Assembly: GCA_030562195.1 (NCBI GenBank)
Contig: CM060202.1
Location: 4,030,001-4,094,000 of the forward strand
Length of the DNA: 64,000 nucleotides
Direction: 5' to 3'
From: Nipponacmea schrenckii
Taxonomy: Eukaryota; Mollusca; Gastropoda; Lottiidae
In this document: positions 1-9,991 of the stretch, in pieces
Layout of the letters: each line of letters starts with the position of its first letter
How positions within the stretch are numbered: position 1 is the first letter of the stretch
The notes under the pieces: model-generated
What the model saw: the letters and a program-made list of their open reading frames with translations, nothing else
Database searches by the model: none
What the model was told of the DNA's origin: nothing
Position numbers and translations under genes: made by a program

Positions 1-930
1 TGGATGGTGGGTTACGTGTCCGTGGTGGTGACATCTGCAGATTAGTTCATGACATTTAGCAGTGAATCCGTCTGGACAACTGCAATCAGATTCAACTGCA
101 CATTTATCACCAGCAGCTCTAACCATTGGAGCATTAGTTGTGTGAGGATGTTTGGTATGATGTGGATGGTGGGTTACGTGTCCATGATGGTGACATCTGC
201 AGATTAGTTCATGACATTTAGCAGTGAATCCGTCTGGACAACTGCAATCAGATTCAACTGCACATTTATCACCAGCAGCTCTAACCATTGGAGCATTAGT
301 TGTGTGAGGATGTTTGGTATGATGTGGATGGTGGGTTACGTGTCCATGGTGATGACATCTGCAGATTTGTTCATGACATTTAGCAGTGAATCCGTCTGGA
401 CAACTGCAATCAGATTCAACTGCACATTTATCACCAGCAGCTCTAACCATTGGAGCATTAGTTGTGTGAGGATGTTTGGTATGATGTGGATGGTGGGTTA
501 CGTGTCCATGGTGGTGACATCTGCAGATTTGTTCATGACATTTAGCAGTGAATCCGTCTGGACAACTGCAATCAGATTCAACTGCACATTTATCACCAGC
601 AGCTCTAACCATTGGAGCATTAGTTGTGTGAGGATGTTTGGTATGATGTGGATGGTGGGTTACGTGTCCATGATGGTGACATCTGCAGATTTGTTCATGA
701 CATTTAGCAGTGAATCCATCTGGACAGCTGCAGTCAGATTCAACGGCACAATTATCACCAGCAGCTCTTACAACTGGAGCATTAGTTGTGTGAGGATGCT
801 TGGTATGATGTGGATGGTGGGTTACGTGTCCGTGATGGTGACATCGGCAGATATTTTCGTGACATTTAGCAGTAAATCCGTCAGCACATGTACACGGGTT
901 GTTAGCGTCACAAGCATCACCAGCGGATCT
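1..930 (-). repeat. 162-bp in-frame tandem repeat inside the coding exon
   Basis: The start of the unit (TGGATGGTGGGTTACGTGTC on the plus strand) recurs at 1, 163, 325, 487, 649 and 811, an exact 162-bp period equal to 54 codons. Units are nearly identical except the one nearest the exon start. Each unit is one six-cysteine module plus one His-rich linker. Such low divergence at DNA level points to recent expansion or homogenisation. Confidence 0.95.
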
Positions 931-1715
931 GACTACAAAATAAAATACAGCTTTTTAGAATAGGGTTCACTTTTTTGTGAGCTAGAGACAAAAAGAATAT
1001 AAGACAAAATACTTATTCTCTCATTATACAAATTATCACTTCTTTAAAATAAGGTACTTTCATTATCCCTAAATTATGTTTTCGATAAATGAATACAATA
1101 CGTACCTGAAAGATCGGTAGAATAAACAGCGCCTGAAAGGATATAATTGTAGTTTACTAGAGAGTTTACTAGAGTTTACTATATTGACCATATGTACTAT
1201 GTAGGTACAGTTCAAAAAAATAGAGAGATCTATACAAATCTGTGTCCCTGAAAGTTTTGATTAAACTTGAATTTTTAACGCCAGATTTTTAGCGTAAGAA
1301 AATATTTAGGCACAACAATGGATAATTGTACAGCAATATGTTTCCTACTTACTCTGAAGGGTTCAACTAATAATATTGAGCCATTACAAAGCCAAACATC
1401 AAAACTGAGTAAAGTGATAAACTAGCAAGTAGTACGTACCATGTTTTAATTGACCCTCAAAATTTCAGTTAAATCAAGAAGATACATTGATGTGTATTTT
1501 AGACATATTTGTGCCATATTATACATTTTAAGTTGGTTGTTAAAGATTTTATGCCTGCATCTGCTGTACCAGTTCAGTCATTATGTAATAAACGATTGGA
1601 ATGGCCCACATGCCAGCCTCACGGAACCGACAATCGAGGGAACAAACATATGTCACGAAGAGGTAGATACAAATTTCTTACCTATAAAAAGCGCCAAGCA
1701 AAGTATTAACTTCAT
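1..1715 (-). CDS. Secreted multi-module six-cysteine, His-rich protein (cvSI-like), 3' end outside window
   Basis: Three exons were assembled by eye: 1682-1715 (ATG at 1715-1713), a 27-nt micro-exon 1106-1132, and a large exon from 932 down past position 1. All junctions are GT-AG and phase 1. The first two exons give a signal peptide (starts MKLILCLALFIG, continues AVYS) with likely cleavage after AVYS. The large exon encodes six modules in view, each opening with (V)RAAGDKC and showing C-x5-C-x-C-x7-C-x4-C-x-C, joined by linkers such as HHHGHVTHHPHHTKHPHTT. The most N-terminal module (DACDANNPCTC) is the most diverged. No stop codon occurs before the window edge; 331 residues are visible. 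The cysteine spacing resembles the oyster subtilisin inhibitors cvSI-1/2, which carry two such modules in about 70 residues. Function as inhibitor or metal binder is inferred. The long plus-strand frame over the same repeats is a shadow. Confidence 0.82.
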
Positions 1716-1760
1716 ACTAGAGTTCCTAATAAAATCTGATAAAGCCAGTAGTGTTTGTGA

Positions 1761-1768
1761 TTTATATA
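1761..1768 (-). promoter_or_regulatory. Putative TATA box of the 1-1715 gene
   Basis: The minus strand reads TATATAAA 46 bases before the ATG at 1715, a normal distance for a short 5' UTR. Position and sequence are the only evidence. Confidence 0.5.
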
Positions 1769-2486
1769 CAAAAAGTCTTGATAAGAAAGAGAAAATGCAA
1801 TGTGTTTTGATTATTTCTGACGTCATTTTTTTCAAGTTTCTTATCTAAAAATACTGTGTGTTGTAGGTAGGCTTAACCTAAAAGTGGATAATGTGACATG
1901 ACGGGAATGTAATTTTGAAATGTCTTAAACAAATTACATATTTTCGAGTTGATGTTATTTTTCAATTATTACAATTAATATGCACTATGAAGGTGGATTT
2001 TTCCGAGCCTCGCTGCGATTTAAGATTTTTTAACTAGACCAGAGTGTTACAAATATCAGCTATTTGGGCTTTTCATTTGACATGTCCATCAAACAACCTA
2101 TGTAGTTTCAAGAGACTGCATTAAATTTTTTCAGGCCGACCTTACAAACTTCAAGCATTATATGTTAAATATAAAACTAGAGTAGGTGAAAAGTATCTCA
2201 AGTGTAAAACGTCAATTTTTCATGCAATGGTCACGCAAGACGTAAGCAATACCAATACATCATTCTGGAATCGAACAAGGGTGCTATATTGGTTAATTAA
2301 CAATTGACAATGAAATGAAAGAGATCCATAATCAAAAATATATTTCAAGTATTCAATTATACACATTTAGTTCTTCGCCACCACAGCACCATTTTCTAAA
2401 GAATAAAGAATAATACCTATTAGCTTCTGTACATGGAGTATCAATCACAATATAAAATGATGATCGTTTTGAAACGATGAAATGAT
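1769..2486. other. Intergenic spacer, nothing recognised
   Basis: AT-rich spacer between the start of the first minus-strand gene and the 3' end of the second. Short frames at 1450-1850 overlap the first exon and its intron and show no family resemblance. No repeat was recognised. Confidence 0.5.
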
Positions 2487-2492
2487 TTTATT
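2487..2492 (-). terminator. Candidate polyadenylation signal AATAAA for the 2600-5619 gene
   Basis: The minus strand reads AATAAA about 108 bases downstream of the TAA at 2602-2600. It is the first canonical hexamer I noticed after the stop. Confidence 0.5.
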
Positions 2493-2599
2493 TACAGTGG
2501 CACTGTCGTCAAAAGCTCGAATATTAAGGAATTTTCTTTTGTAAAGGCACAAAATCCTTATACGGATAAGTGGATCAAAACAGCTCATTATTCACCTAC

Positions 2600-5500
2600 T
2601 TAATTCTGTGGATGATGTCCATGATGATGACATCGGCAGGAATGGTCATGACATTGTGCGGTAAAGCCATCGTCACAGGTACAGTCTGAGTTATGTTGAC
2701 AAGAGTCTCCAGCAGCTCTACCAGCGTGATTGTTGGGGTGGTGATTGTCTGGATGGTGATTATCGGGGTGATGTGTCACGTGTCCGTCATGGTGACATCG
2801 GCAAATGCTATCTCTGCAATCGGCAACAAATCCATGTGGACAGTCGCAATCAGAATTCACTGAGCAAGAGTCACCAGCTGCTCTACCAGCGTGGTTGTTG
2901 GGGTGGTGATTGTCTGGGTGGTGATTATCGGGGTGATGTGTCACGTGTCCGTCATGGTGACATCGGCAAATGCTATCTCTGCAATCGGCAACAAATCCAT
3001 GTGGACAGTCGCAATCAGAATTCACTGAACAAGAGTCACCAGCTGCTCTACCAGCGTGGTTGTTGGGATGGTGATTGTCTGGGTGGTGATTATCGGGGTG
3101 ATGTGTCACGTGTCCGTCATGGTGACATCGACAAATGCTATCTCTGCAATCGGCAACATATCCATGTGGGCAATCGCAATCAGAATTCACTGAGCAAGAG
3201 TCACCAGCTGCTCTACCAGCATGGTTGTTGGGGTGGTGATTGTCTGGGTGGTGATTATCGGGGTGATGTGTCACGTGTCCGTCATGGTGACATCGGCAAA
3301 TGCTATCTCTGCAATCGGCAACAAATCCATGTGGACAGTCGCAATCAGAATTCACTGAGCAAGAGTCGCCAGCAGCTCGAACAGCGTGATTGTTGGGATG
3401 ATGTCCATGGTGGTGACATCGACAGCTATTATCGTGACATTTTGCAGTGAAACCATCGTCGCAAGCACAGTCCGAATCCTGGCTACACTTATCGCCGGCT
3501 GCCCGGACTAAAAACAGAATTATTTGAAAAATTGTTAATAGTTGTATATATCTTTTTAAAAAAATGCAGAATTGCAGACTAAGAAGTATTAGTCCGAGCG
3601 AAACGCCCTTCCCAATCTATTTTTTTTTTTAAATAACAATTTTGGAGAATTGTAGCTCCCAAAATTTCGTCCCCAACACTCTTCTTTTTGATTCCACACG
3701 TATAGCTATGTCATAATATAATGTTATGAAACAAGCGGTTGCCTAGCAAGATACGCCCACATTAAAATATATTTTCTGTTTTAACACATGCCGAAACTCC
3801 AACATTATTTAGGTCTAATCCAAGTTCTCATCAATATAAATGTTCAAACCAAATTTGATTCAAATCAGATGAAGCCTAGTCTCTATTGTATTAACTAGCT
3901 AATTTTCGTGAGTTTGGACTAAGTCAAGGGCAATAACTCAAATATAGTTCATAGTAAATAGAAAATATTGAACTTGTTCAAGAACTCACCAATAAAAATG
4001 ATCACATCAAATTTCATTCAAATCAGATAAAAACTGTATTGTCTATTGCAATCACAAACCAATTTCGCAGTGTTTTGTCAAGTCGAGCGCAATAACTCAA
4101 AAACTCAATTTCGTACTTGACCAAGATCTCATCAACTTCAATGATCACACAAAATTTCATTGAAATCAGATGAAAACTGTTGTCTCTGTGGTTTTCACAA
4201 GTCTGTTTTGACACGTTTTAACTAAGTCAAGGGCAATAACTCAAAAAAAAGTTCACAAAAAAAACTTCACAATCAAACTTGTTTAAGATCTCATCAATTT
4301 AAATGATCACACAAAATTTCATTCAAATCCAATGGAAATTGTGATCTCTATCGCGTTCAAAAGCCAATTTTGAGGGGTTTTAACTAAGTCAAGCGCAATA
4401 ACTCAAAAACCGTTCATGGAAAATTCGCCTATTTCGTATTTGTCCAAGATCTCATCGATATAAATGATCACAGCAAGTTTCATTCAAATCCAATGAAAAC
4501 TGTAGTCTCTATAGCATTTACAATCTAATTTTAACGCATTTTGACTAAGTCAAGGGCAATAACTCAAAAACTCTATCGAAAAATCGCCAATTCCAAACTT
4601 GTCCGAGATATCTTCAATACAAATAATCACAGCAAGTTTCATTCAAATCCATTGAAAACTGTTATCTCTATCGCGTTCACCAATTTTGACGCGTTTTGAC
4701 TAAGACAAGTGCAATAACTCAAAAACCGTTTGTCGAAAAATCATCAATTTCGAACTTGTCCGAGATCTCATCAATATAAATGATCACAGCAAGTTTCATT
4801 CAAATACGATAAAAACTGTAGTCTCTATCGCGTTAAGAAGCAATTGTGGACGGACGAACGGACCGACGGACGGACAGGGGTGACGACAATATACGACCAC
4901 ATTATAATGTGGGCGTATAAAAAAGTATACTGAGCATATGAGAATGTCATTATGTAATTAGGGTTGAATTGTCTTGACTGATCCATAATATGCGTGTCAT
5001 CTTCTTTACGTTTGTACTTGGCTAGCTGTATTGAATTAGCCAAACAATCGTAACGTCGTAATCAGTTTTTTAGTGATTTTCACAAGAGAGTGATAAGGTA
5101 AAAAGAAACTCCTTATTTCGTTCCCGTTGATGGAAATGAAAGAAAATGTAAGAACGTGTTGCGCTAGACTTGAAGTAGCTTACTTTACAGCTTACAGTTC
5201 ACGAAAACACTGTATTTGTAAAAAATAATTTTTTAAAGAAGTCGCTACTTACCTGGCAGATTGAAGGAATATGCAGCGCCTAAGGAAAACAAAAGTATTA
5301 TATAATAATATAGGGTTTAAATCGTATTATAATAACAATGAACTTCTTGGAAAACTACGTGGAAAGAAGAGTAAAACAAATTTATGTAAGTAAAAGTGAA
5401 AAAGAACAAAAACAAACACACAGACAAAAATATTGGTTGGGTTTGCCGTGTAGTTCATTAGTAAATAAAACACATTTAATGCGCTGACCAAAAAGTAGTT

Positions 5501-5619
5501 TACATCTGACAGACACTGGACTTCGACCATTCGTACTTATCTGAAAAACTGAAAATATATTAAAATATCTGGAATTATATATGCTCACCTAATAGCGCCA
5601 AAAAAATAATCAACTTCAT
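2600..5619 (-). CDS. Secreted six-module cysteine- and histidine-rich protein (cvSI-like), complete
   Basis: Exon 1 is 5589-5619 (ATG 5619-5617), the 27-nt micro-exon is 5253-5279, and exon 3 is 2600-3507, ending in TAA. Junctions are GT-AG and phase 1; the joined CDS is 966 nt, 321 residues. A start inside exon 3 is not needed, because the frame runs back to a clean acceptor at 3508-3509. The signal peptide is MKLIIFLALLGAAYS, then FNLPVRAAGDKC. Six modules follow: a short first (linker HHHGHHPNNHA), four 55-residue repeats with RDSICRCHHDGHV and a (HHPDN)2 HHPNNHA linker, and a last module ending HHHGHHPQN. Each module has C-x5-C-x-C-x7-C-x4-C-x-C. Intron 2 carries a 1.2 kb mobile element. 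The protein is a close relative of the gene at 1-1715. Extracellular protease inhibition and/or divalent-metal binding is inferred, not shown. Confidence 0.87.
2700..3385 (-). repeat. 165-bp coding tandem repeat, four near-identical units
   Basis: Four successive 165-bp units (55 codons) in exon 3 differ at only a few positions (for example GGGTGG/GGATGG and Phe/Tyr before VADC). Each encodes a module plus an Asn/Pro/His linker. The flanking first and last modules are more diverged, as expected when the middle of an array is homogenised. Confidence 0.93.
3735..4921 (+). mobile_element. Pearl / CvE-MgE-type non-autonomous element with tandem core, inside an intron
   Basis: The left end reads GATACGCCCACATTAAAAT near 3750. 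The right end reads ATAATGTGGGCGTATAAAA near 4904-4921, so the termini are inverted copies of each other. Between them lies a degenerate tandem core: CAATAACTCA recurs at 3931, 4090, 4234, 4396, 4558 and 4712 (spacing 144-162 bp), with AATGATCACAGCAAGTTTCA and GTCTCTATCGCGTT in most units. A short ACGG-type tract (4853-4876) precedes the right end. This layout of ~160-bp core, ACGG microsatellite and short terminal motif matches bivalve elements related to the BIV160 satellite. It has no coding capacity and lies in intron 2 of the 2600-5619 gene. Confidence 0.8.
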
Positions 5620-5666
5620 ATCAGCTATAGGTTTTCGTATATAAAGCTTATATTAAATTTGCAAAC

Positions 5667-5676
5667 TTATATATAC
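5667..5676 (-). promoter_or_regulatory. Putative TATA box of the 2600-5619 gene
   Basis: The minus strand reads TATATATAAG about 48 bases before the ATG at 5619. About 40 bases further upstream it reads GTCCAAAGTACG (near 5714-5728), a box shared with other genes of the cluster. Confidence 0.5.
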
Positions 5677-6612
5677 AAATATTTAGGAGATAAAACGAAA
5701 ACTGTAACGTCTGGTCCGCGTACTTTGGACTGTTTTCTTTTGAACTGTTTGATGTATAACCTAAACGGGCAACATAATTTTTTATCGGAATAGAGTTGTT
5801 GTCAAATTAAAGGTTGCCCACACTTAAATACACATTTTAGCACAGTGTAACCAATTGTTACTTTCTTGCGATCATTACGTTAAGTCACTAGCTCAGATCT
5901 CGTGTCATTGTGGCCTTTCGCGCCTAAAAAAGACGAGCTATTTTCATAAACAATTTGGTTATGATGGGATGCTCTTATCACCCGAAAAGGTTATGCAACC
6001 TTTCGTCTCTCTTCTCCGGTCTAACATTTTTCCTCTTTTCGGCATTTTGATGTCTCTGCTCAGACGATTTGGACCAGATCTTGACGAGACTACTTTTATT
6101 CGACGTACCAGATCCAGACTTCAATTTGCCAGGCTAGGCACACTGGAACCCATTCACACTTGGAAAAAATAAAGGGTGCCACACCAGATCCGAATCTGGC
6201 ACCTCATAATTTAACAGGTGTAAAAGGGGCAATGTGTCAATCATCAGGATATTCTTCCTCAAGGGATTTTTTTGTTATTGTCTTGCGTCCGAAATGTTTC
6301 GTTTCTTATTTCAGTAATCTTAATCTGAAGATTTTAAGATTCGTTGTTTCAAAAAAAAAAAGCATGAATTAGTTTTTTTTTTCAACTTTTCCCTTTTAAT
6401 TATCATCGAGGAATCGTACCCAGCTTATCGATTCTCTGCAACTGCTTGACAATGGTGATCAAATTAACATTGAAGCAGTTTATTCGCTTTTCACAGTTTG
6501 AGCCACTTTTAGTAGTTGGCATATTGATTAAAATCAGTCCATGGTTTGACCTAAATATCCAAGTTCGTAAAAGGAAGGCCAAAGATTATTGGCCAAAGTT
6601 CAAGTAAATTTC
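5677..6612. other. Divergent intergenic region between the two gene groups
   Basis: This spacer separates the minus-strand His-rich genes from the plus-strand three-module genes, so it probably holds both promoters. It contains the CCAAAGTACG box on the minus side and a block around 6525-6600 on the plus side conserved upstream of the gene at 9992. A 105-codon frame at 5855-6172 shows no recognisable protein and is treated as chance. Confidence 0.5.
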
Positions 6613-6620
6613 TTTAAAAG
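6613..6620 (+). promoter_or_regulatory. TATA-like box of the 6660 gene
   Basis: TTTAAAAG sits 47 bases upstream of the ATG, at the same relative place as TATAAAAG in the two paralogs (9945 and 12511). The following sequence (…AAGATAAGATCATTCA) also resembles the 5' UTR at 9965-9980. Confidence 0.5.
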
Positions 6621-6659
6621 GTTGAACTAAACAAGATAAGATCATTCATACAAACCAAG

Positions 6660-7642
6660 ATGAAACTGTTCATTGTTCTAGCTGCTTTAGTTGGTGAGTA
6701 TCGCTTTTGGCTTCGTGTAGGGATCCGAATCGATTTTAATTGGATTTATATTTGTGTTGGTACAGTGATGCAAATTCACTTAATCCTATTTTGAAGCTTA
6801 TAATTCTTGTAACATCAATTTATACCACCTTTTGAGTGAAAAGTGCCAACGGATTTAAAAAAGGTATAAAAAAACATCGAGCGATTATTTTTTATCATAA
6901 ACAGGCTGTTTGTAAATTTTTTATCATTAAATGATTCAAGTTTTACCTTAATTCAAAGACAATCAAAATTTGAATATCGATCGAATCATAAATTTGGTAT
7001 TTCAGTTGTTGCATTCGCTTGTCATAATGACCACGAATGCGGACACTTAACCAACTGCCACCAACACCAAAGACCAGAATGTCATGATGGAAGATGTATT
7101 TGTAATGGTAAGCGTTTATTTAATTGGATTCGATAATAATTGTTTATTGGCAGTTGTATTTGATCTTCTGTCACTTATCTCCCAACACTTGTTGTGTAGA
7201 ATCGACTTAAACTAAACTTTCTGAATGTCTTATCTCTTAATTCAAAGGAAAACTGCCTCCTAGAATGGTCATACATTTTAAAACCTGACCTTGGCCAATA
7301 TTGAAGTATATATTTATTCCTCAGCTTGATAATTTTCCTAATTTTTGAACCGACAAATTGTAAGTTATTTCGCATACGAAAATAGTTATGAATTCATCTG
7401 AATATTTTGCAGATCACCACATAGGAAAGAGAGAACCAGGTACATGTACTGATGACGATTTCAGCAACTGCTCCTGTGAACATGGTGGAACCCCAGCCTG
7501 CAAACACGGTCATTGCCATTGCAACCATCACGCTCTCAGACAACCAGGTACATGTACTGATGACGATTTCAGCAACTGCACCTGTGAACATGGTGGAACC
7601 CCAGCTTGCTTCCATGGCCACTGTCACTGCAACCATCACTAA
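6660..7642 (+). CDS. Secreted three-module cysteine-rich protein, cvSI-like protease inhibitor candidate (copy A)
   Basis: Exons are 6660-6693, 7006-7107 and 7413-7642, with GT-AG phase-1 introns. The joined CDS is 366 nt, 121 residues. The signal peptide is MKLFIVLAALVVVAFA, split by intron 1; the mature protein starts at or near Cys17. Module 1 (CHNDHECGHLTNC…CHDGRCICN) has C-x5-C-x5-C-x7-C-x4-C-x-C. Modules 2 and 3 (PGTCTDDDFSNC…HGHCHCNHH) have C-x7-C-x-C-x7-C-x4-C-x-C. Between modules 1 and 2 lies HHIGKRE (GKR at residues 50-52), a possible dibasic processing and amidation site; between 2 and 3 the linker is HALRQ. The size and cysteine plan fit the oyster cvSI inhibitors (MEROPS I84) with one extra module. 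Inhibitor activity and target are inferred. It is the first of three tandem plus-strand copies. Confidence 0.88.
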
Positions 7643-7645
7643 ACT

Positions 7646-7651
7646 AATAAA
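7646..7651 (+). terminator. Polyadenylation signal AATAAA of copy A
   Basis: AATAAA lies three bases after the TAA at 7640-7642. Copies B and C carry the same hexamer 11 and 13 bases after their stops, so very short 3' UTRs are a shared trait. Confidence 0.65.
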
Positions 7652-7908
7652 TATATAATATACTTTTCACATGTGTGTCTTTAATAAGAATTTATAGAAG
7701 GAATTTCGCAAATGGAGAGAGCAAATAGAATAGGTTACACAACAATGCGTTGTTCAAAGTCATAAATATAACAGCAACCGTGACAATGTCCGAGTAGTCT
7801 ATTTTTACTCTGTACCAAAATGAATCAATTTATTAGAGCTTTGGGCTCACTGAGGTTTGCTGCTTCGCTAGACTACGTTCCGAATATTAAATTTAAGAAA
7901 AAAGACAG

Positions 7909-8512
7909 CCTTGCGAAGCAAGCTGACATACGCCCACCAGCAGCTTTGATTGCGAGTTCAATTTCATTTTTTGTTGTCCATTCACATATTGTTCATATCT
8001 TTTCTATAGAGCCTTTTAAGCAGACAAAATAAAAATCGAAAGAATCCCTAAATAATTGTTGTCTGTAGGGTGAGCGGAGTTGTACTATGAAAACGCAAAC
8101 ACAAGTCGAACACAATATTTTGGTGAAAAATTATCAGGTCATTATGAAAATCAATAGGTATCATCTACATATTGACAATAACCTACAAAATAAAAAGAAT
8201 CCATAAAGAACTGTTGCCAGTAGAGTGAGCAGAGTTGCACCCTACAGCTCATGGAAAGAATGATTACACCATATCGGAGAAAAATCATTTGATCATCATG
8301 AAAATCGATAGGGATCATCTTCATAATGATACTGTTACACAAAATCAAAATCAAAGGAATCCATAAACTACTGTAGCCTGTAGTGCGAGCAAGAGTTGCA
8401 CCCTATGGGTAATGAGTCGAAAAACGCTAAGTTAGACACAATATTTATCGGGAAAAGACGGGGCGATTAGAATATACATGTACACCAAATAAATTTTTAA
8501 GCGTATAAAAAG
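7909..8512 (+). mobile_element. Small Pearl-type element with ~155-bp degenerate tandem core
   Basis: The left end contains GACATACGCCCACCAGC and the right end TTAAGCGTATAAAAA, the same terminal motifs as the element at 3735-4921. The core has about three degenerate units, marked by GAATCCATAAA…CTGT…TGTAG…GAGCAGAGTTGCACC at about 8043, 8198 and 8358, and by GAAAATCGATAGGGATCATC. The core differs from that of the 3735 element, so it is a different subfamily. The 70-codon frame at 7820-8032 has no family resemblance. Confidence 0.65.
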
Positions 8513-9139
8513 CATTTCGCATGCTTCCGCGTAATTGATTGCATATTATTCAGGCGAACATTTAGTACTTCCTTGGTATTGTCGCAGTCAACATAAGCGA
8601 AACAAAAAGAAACCTAATTAGGGTTAGGTCGATACGATAACCACCTTTCTTGTATCACGGAAGTTTCTATATACAGTGATATGGATATACTACAGCACAA
8701 ACCAGAGGCCTCCACTGAAAAACTGTTATAAGGGCCATACTAGCATTAGTTGTCATCTTAGTCAATAGATTAAAAGTGTGACTGTACATTTTGCCGTCAG
8801 CCTTCCCTGATAGAAACTATTCTTCGATGGAATTTTAATATTTAATACAGATTATATGGCCGTGTGAAATTTCAATTTTCCTTTCTCATACATTTCATTT
8901 ACGATTACGAGAATAAAGTATAAGAGAAGATTCACTGACCTTATAGTTATAATTATGATTGGATAACTTTCTTGGTTTTCCCGCGTTATTAATAGTATCG
9001 TATGATGCAATTACAAGTTGGCCTATGCATTGTATGGTGGCTTTTGGGGGAATATTTTTCATTTGTTTCCTAAAATAATTTCTAAAAACAATAACATCTT
9101 TTGAAAAAAAAAAAGTGTTTATTATTAAAAAATTATTTT
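8513..9139. other. Intergenic spacer, nothing recognised
   Basis: AT-rich DNA between two repeat remnants. No coding frame, tandem repeat or terminal motif was recognised. Confidence 0.45.
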
Positions 9140-9425
9140 TTTAAGAGAAATTGTGCACGAACGAACGGATAATATACACCACCAATTTCATGTTTACGTA
9201 TAAAAATAATGAGATTTAGTACATTTATTTTGATAAGATCTTGATCGAGTTTGAATATTACGATTTTTCGATGAAAACTATATGTTATTGGCCTTGACCT
9301 AGTCAAAACGTGTCAAAATGCAAAATAGATTCTACAGTTTTCAATCTAGTATGTACGTTTAACTTTGTGGATCTCGGTCATATTCGAATTAGATAATCGG
9401 ATAAAGGATATGCAGTTATAGCATA
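9140..9425. mobile_element. Rearranged remnant of Pearl-type element
   Basis: Positions 9153-9207 read as a plus-strand right end (GTGCACGAACGAACGGATAA … TTTACGTATAAAAA). The next ~200 bp match, in reverse orientation, the core of the 3735-4921 element: ATTTTTCGATGAAAAC, GACCTAGTCAAAACGTGTCA, CTACAGTTTTCAATC and TGGATCTCGGTCATATTCGA. End and core in opposite orientation mean two insertions or an inversion. Confidence 0.6.
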
Positions 9426-9944
9426 TTTGGATGGAGATAATTTGTAAAGTCAAGAGTCAAAGGCTACAGGGTATTCATTCCACAGTAAAAGTTTTGCTTG
9501 ATGATCAATATTCAATAGTTCAAATAAAATATAAGAGTAAACCTGGAAAAAGAACAAACTGACTGTGATACCAGATTGGTTATTTCAACATTGAACTTCT
9601 AAGCTTGAAAGCAGCTTTCGGGTGGATTTTATGTTCTTGGCCAAAATTTATGAAAACGATAAACGAATAAACAAATAAGTTCAAGAATAAATTACGTTGT
9701 AATTGATAATGAAGATTTTGCATACTTCCACTTTAATTATTGTTTCCATCCAGTTTATCTATACTCATACACTGTTTAACAGTCCATCAAACACAATGAT
9801 GATGAATTTAATATTCAACAGTTTGAGACTCATAGTTGGTCGCAAATTGATTAATTTGAGTCCACGGTTTGACCCGAAACCCAAAGTACGTATAAAGTAA
9901 AGAAGACCATAGTATACATCTGGCTAGAGTTTAGAAAAGTTTGC
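9426..9944. other. Upstream region of copy B with a block conserved in copy A
   Basis: Most of this stretch is plain AT-rich DNA. From about 9838 to 9900 it reads ATTGATTAATTTGAGTCCAC, then GGTTTGACCCGAAACCCAAA and GTACGTATAAAG. Copy A has a clear match at 6523-6575 (ATTGATTAAAATCAGTCCAT, then GGTTTGACC and CCAAGTTCGTAAAAG). The block is likely part of a shared promoter. Confidence 0.5.
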
Positions 9945-9952
9945 TATAAAAG
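9945..9952 (+). promoter_or_regulatory. TATA box of copy B
   Basis: TATAAAAG lies 47 bases upstream of the ATG at 9992. The downstream sequence and spacing match copies A and C. Confidence 0.65.
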
Positions 9953-9991
9953 TTTGAACAGATCAAGGTAAGATTATTCAGATCAACCAAA

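Noticed and set aside
211..963. 250-codon plus-strand open frame rich in Ser, Thr and Met
   Set aside because: It is the opposite strand of the 162-bp coding repeat. Because the unit is a multiple of three, a chance open frame in one unit stays open in all. The minus strand has signal peptide, splice sites and cysteine modules.
2773..3450. 225-codon plus-strand frame (CYLCNRQQIH repeats)
   Set aside because: Shadow of the 165-bp repeat in the 2600-5619 gene, open for the same reason; no start context or domain.
5855..6172. 105-codon plus-strand frame in the divergent spacer
   Set aside because: No similarity to any family, no signal peptide, unusual composition and no repeat in paralogous promoters.
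7394..7639. Minus-strand frames opposite exon 3 of copies A, B and C (also 10869-11099 and 14573-14827)
   Set aside because: They mirror the repeated modules 2 and 3. The plus strand has signal exons, introns and polyadenylation signals.
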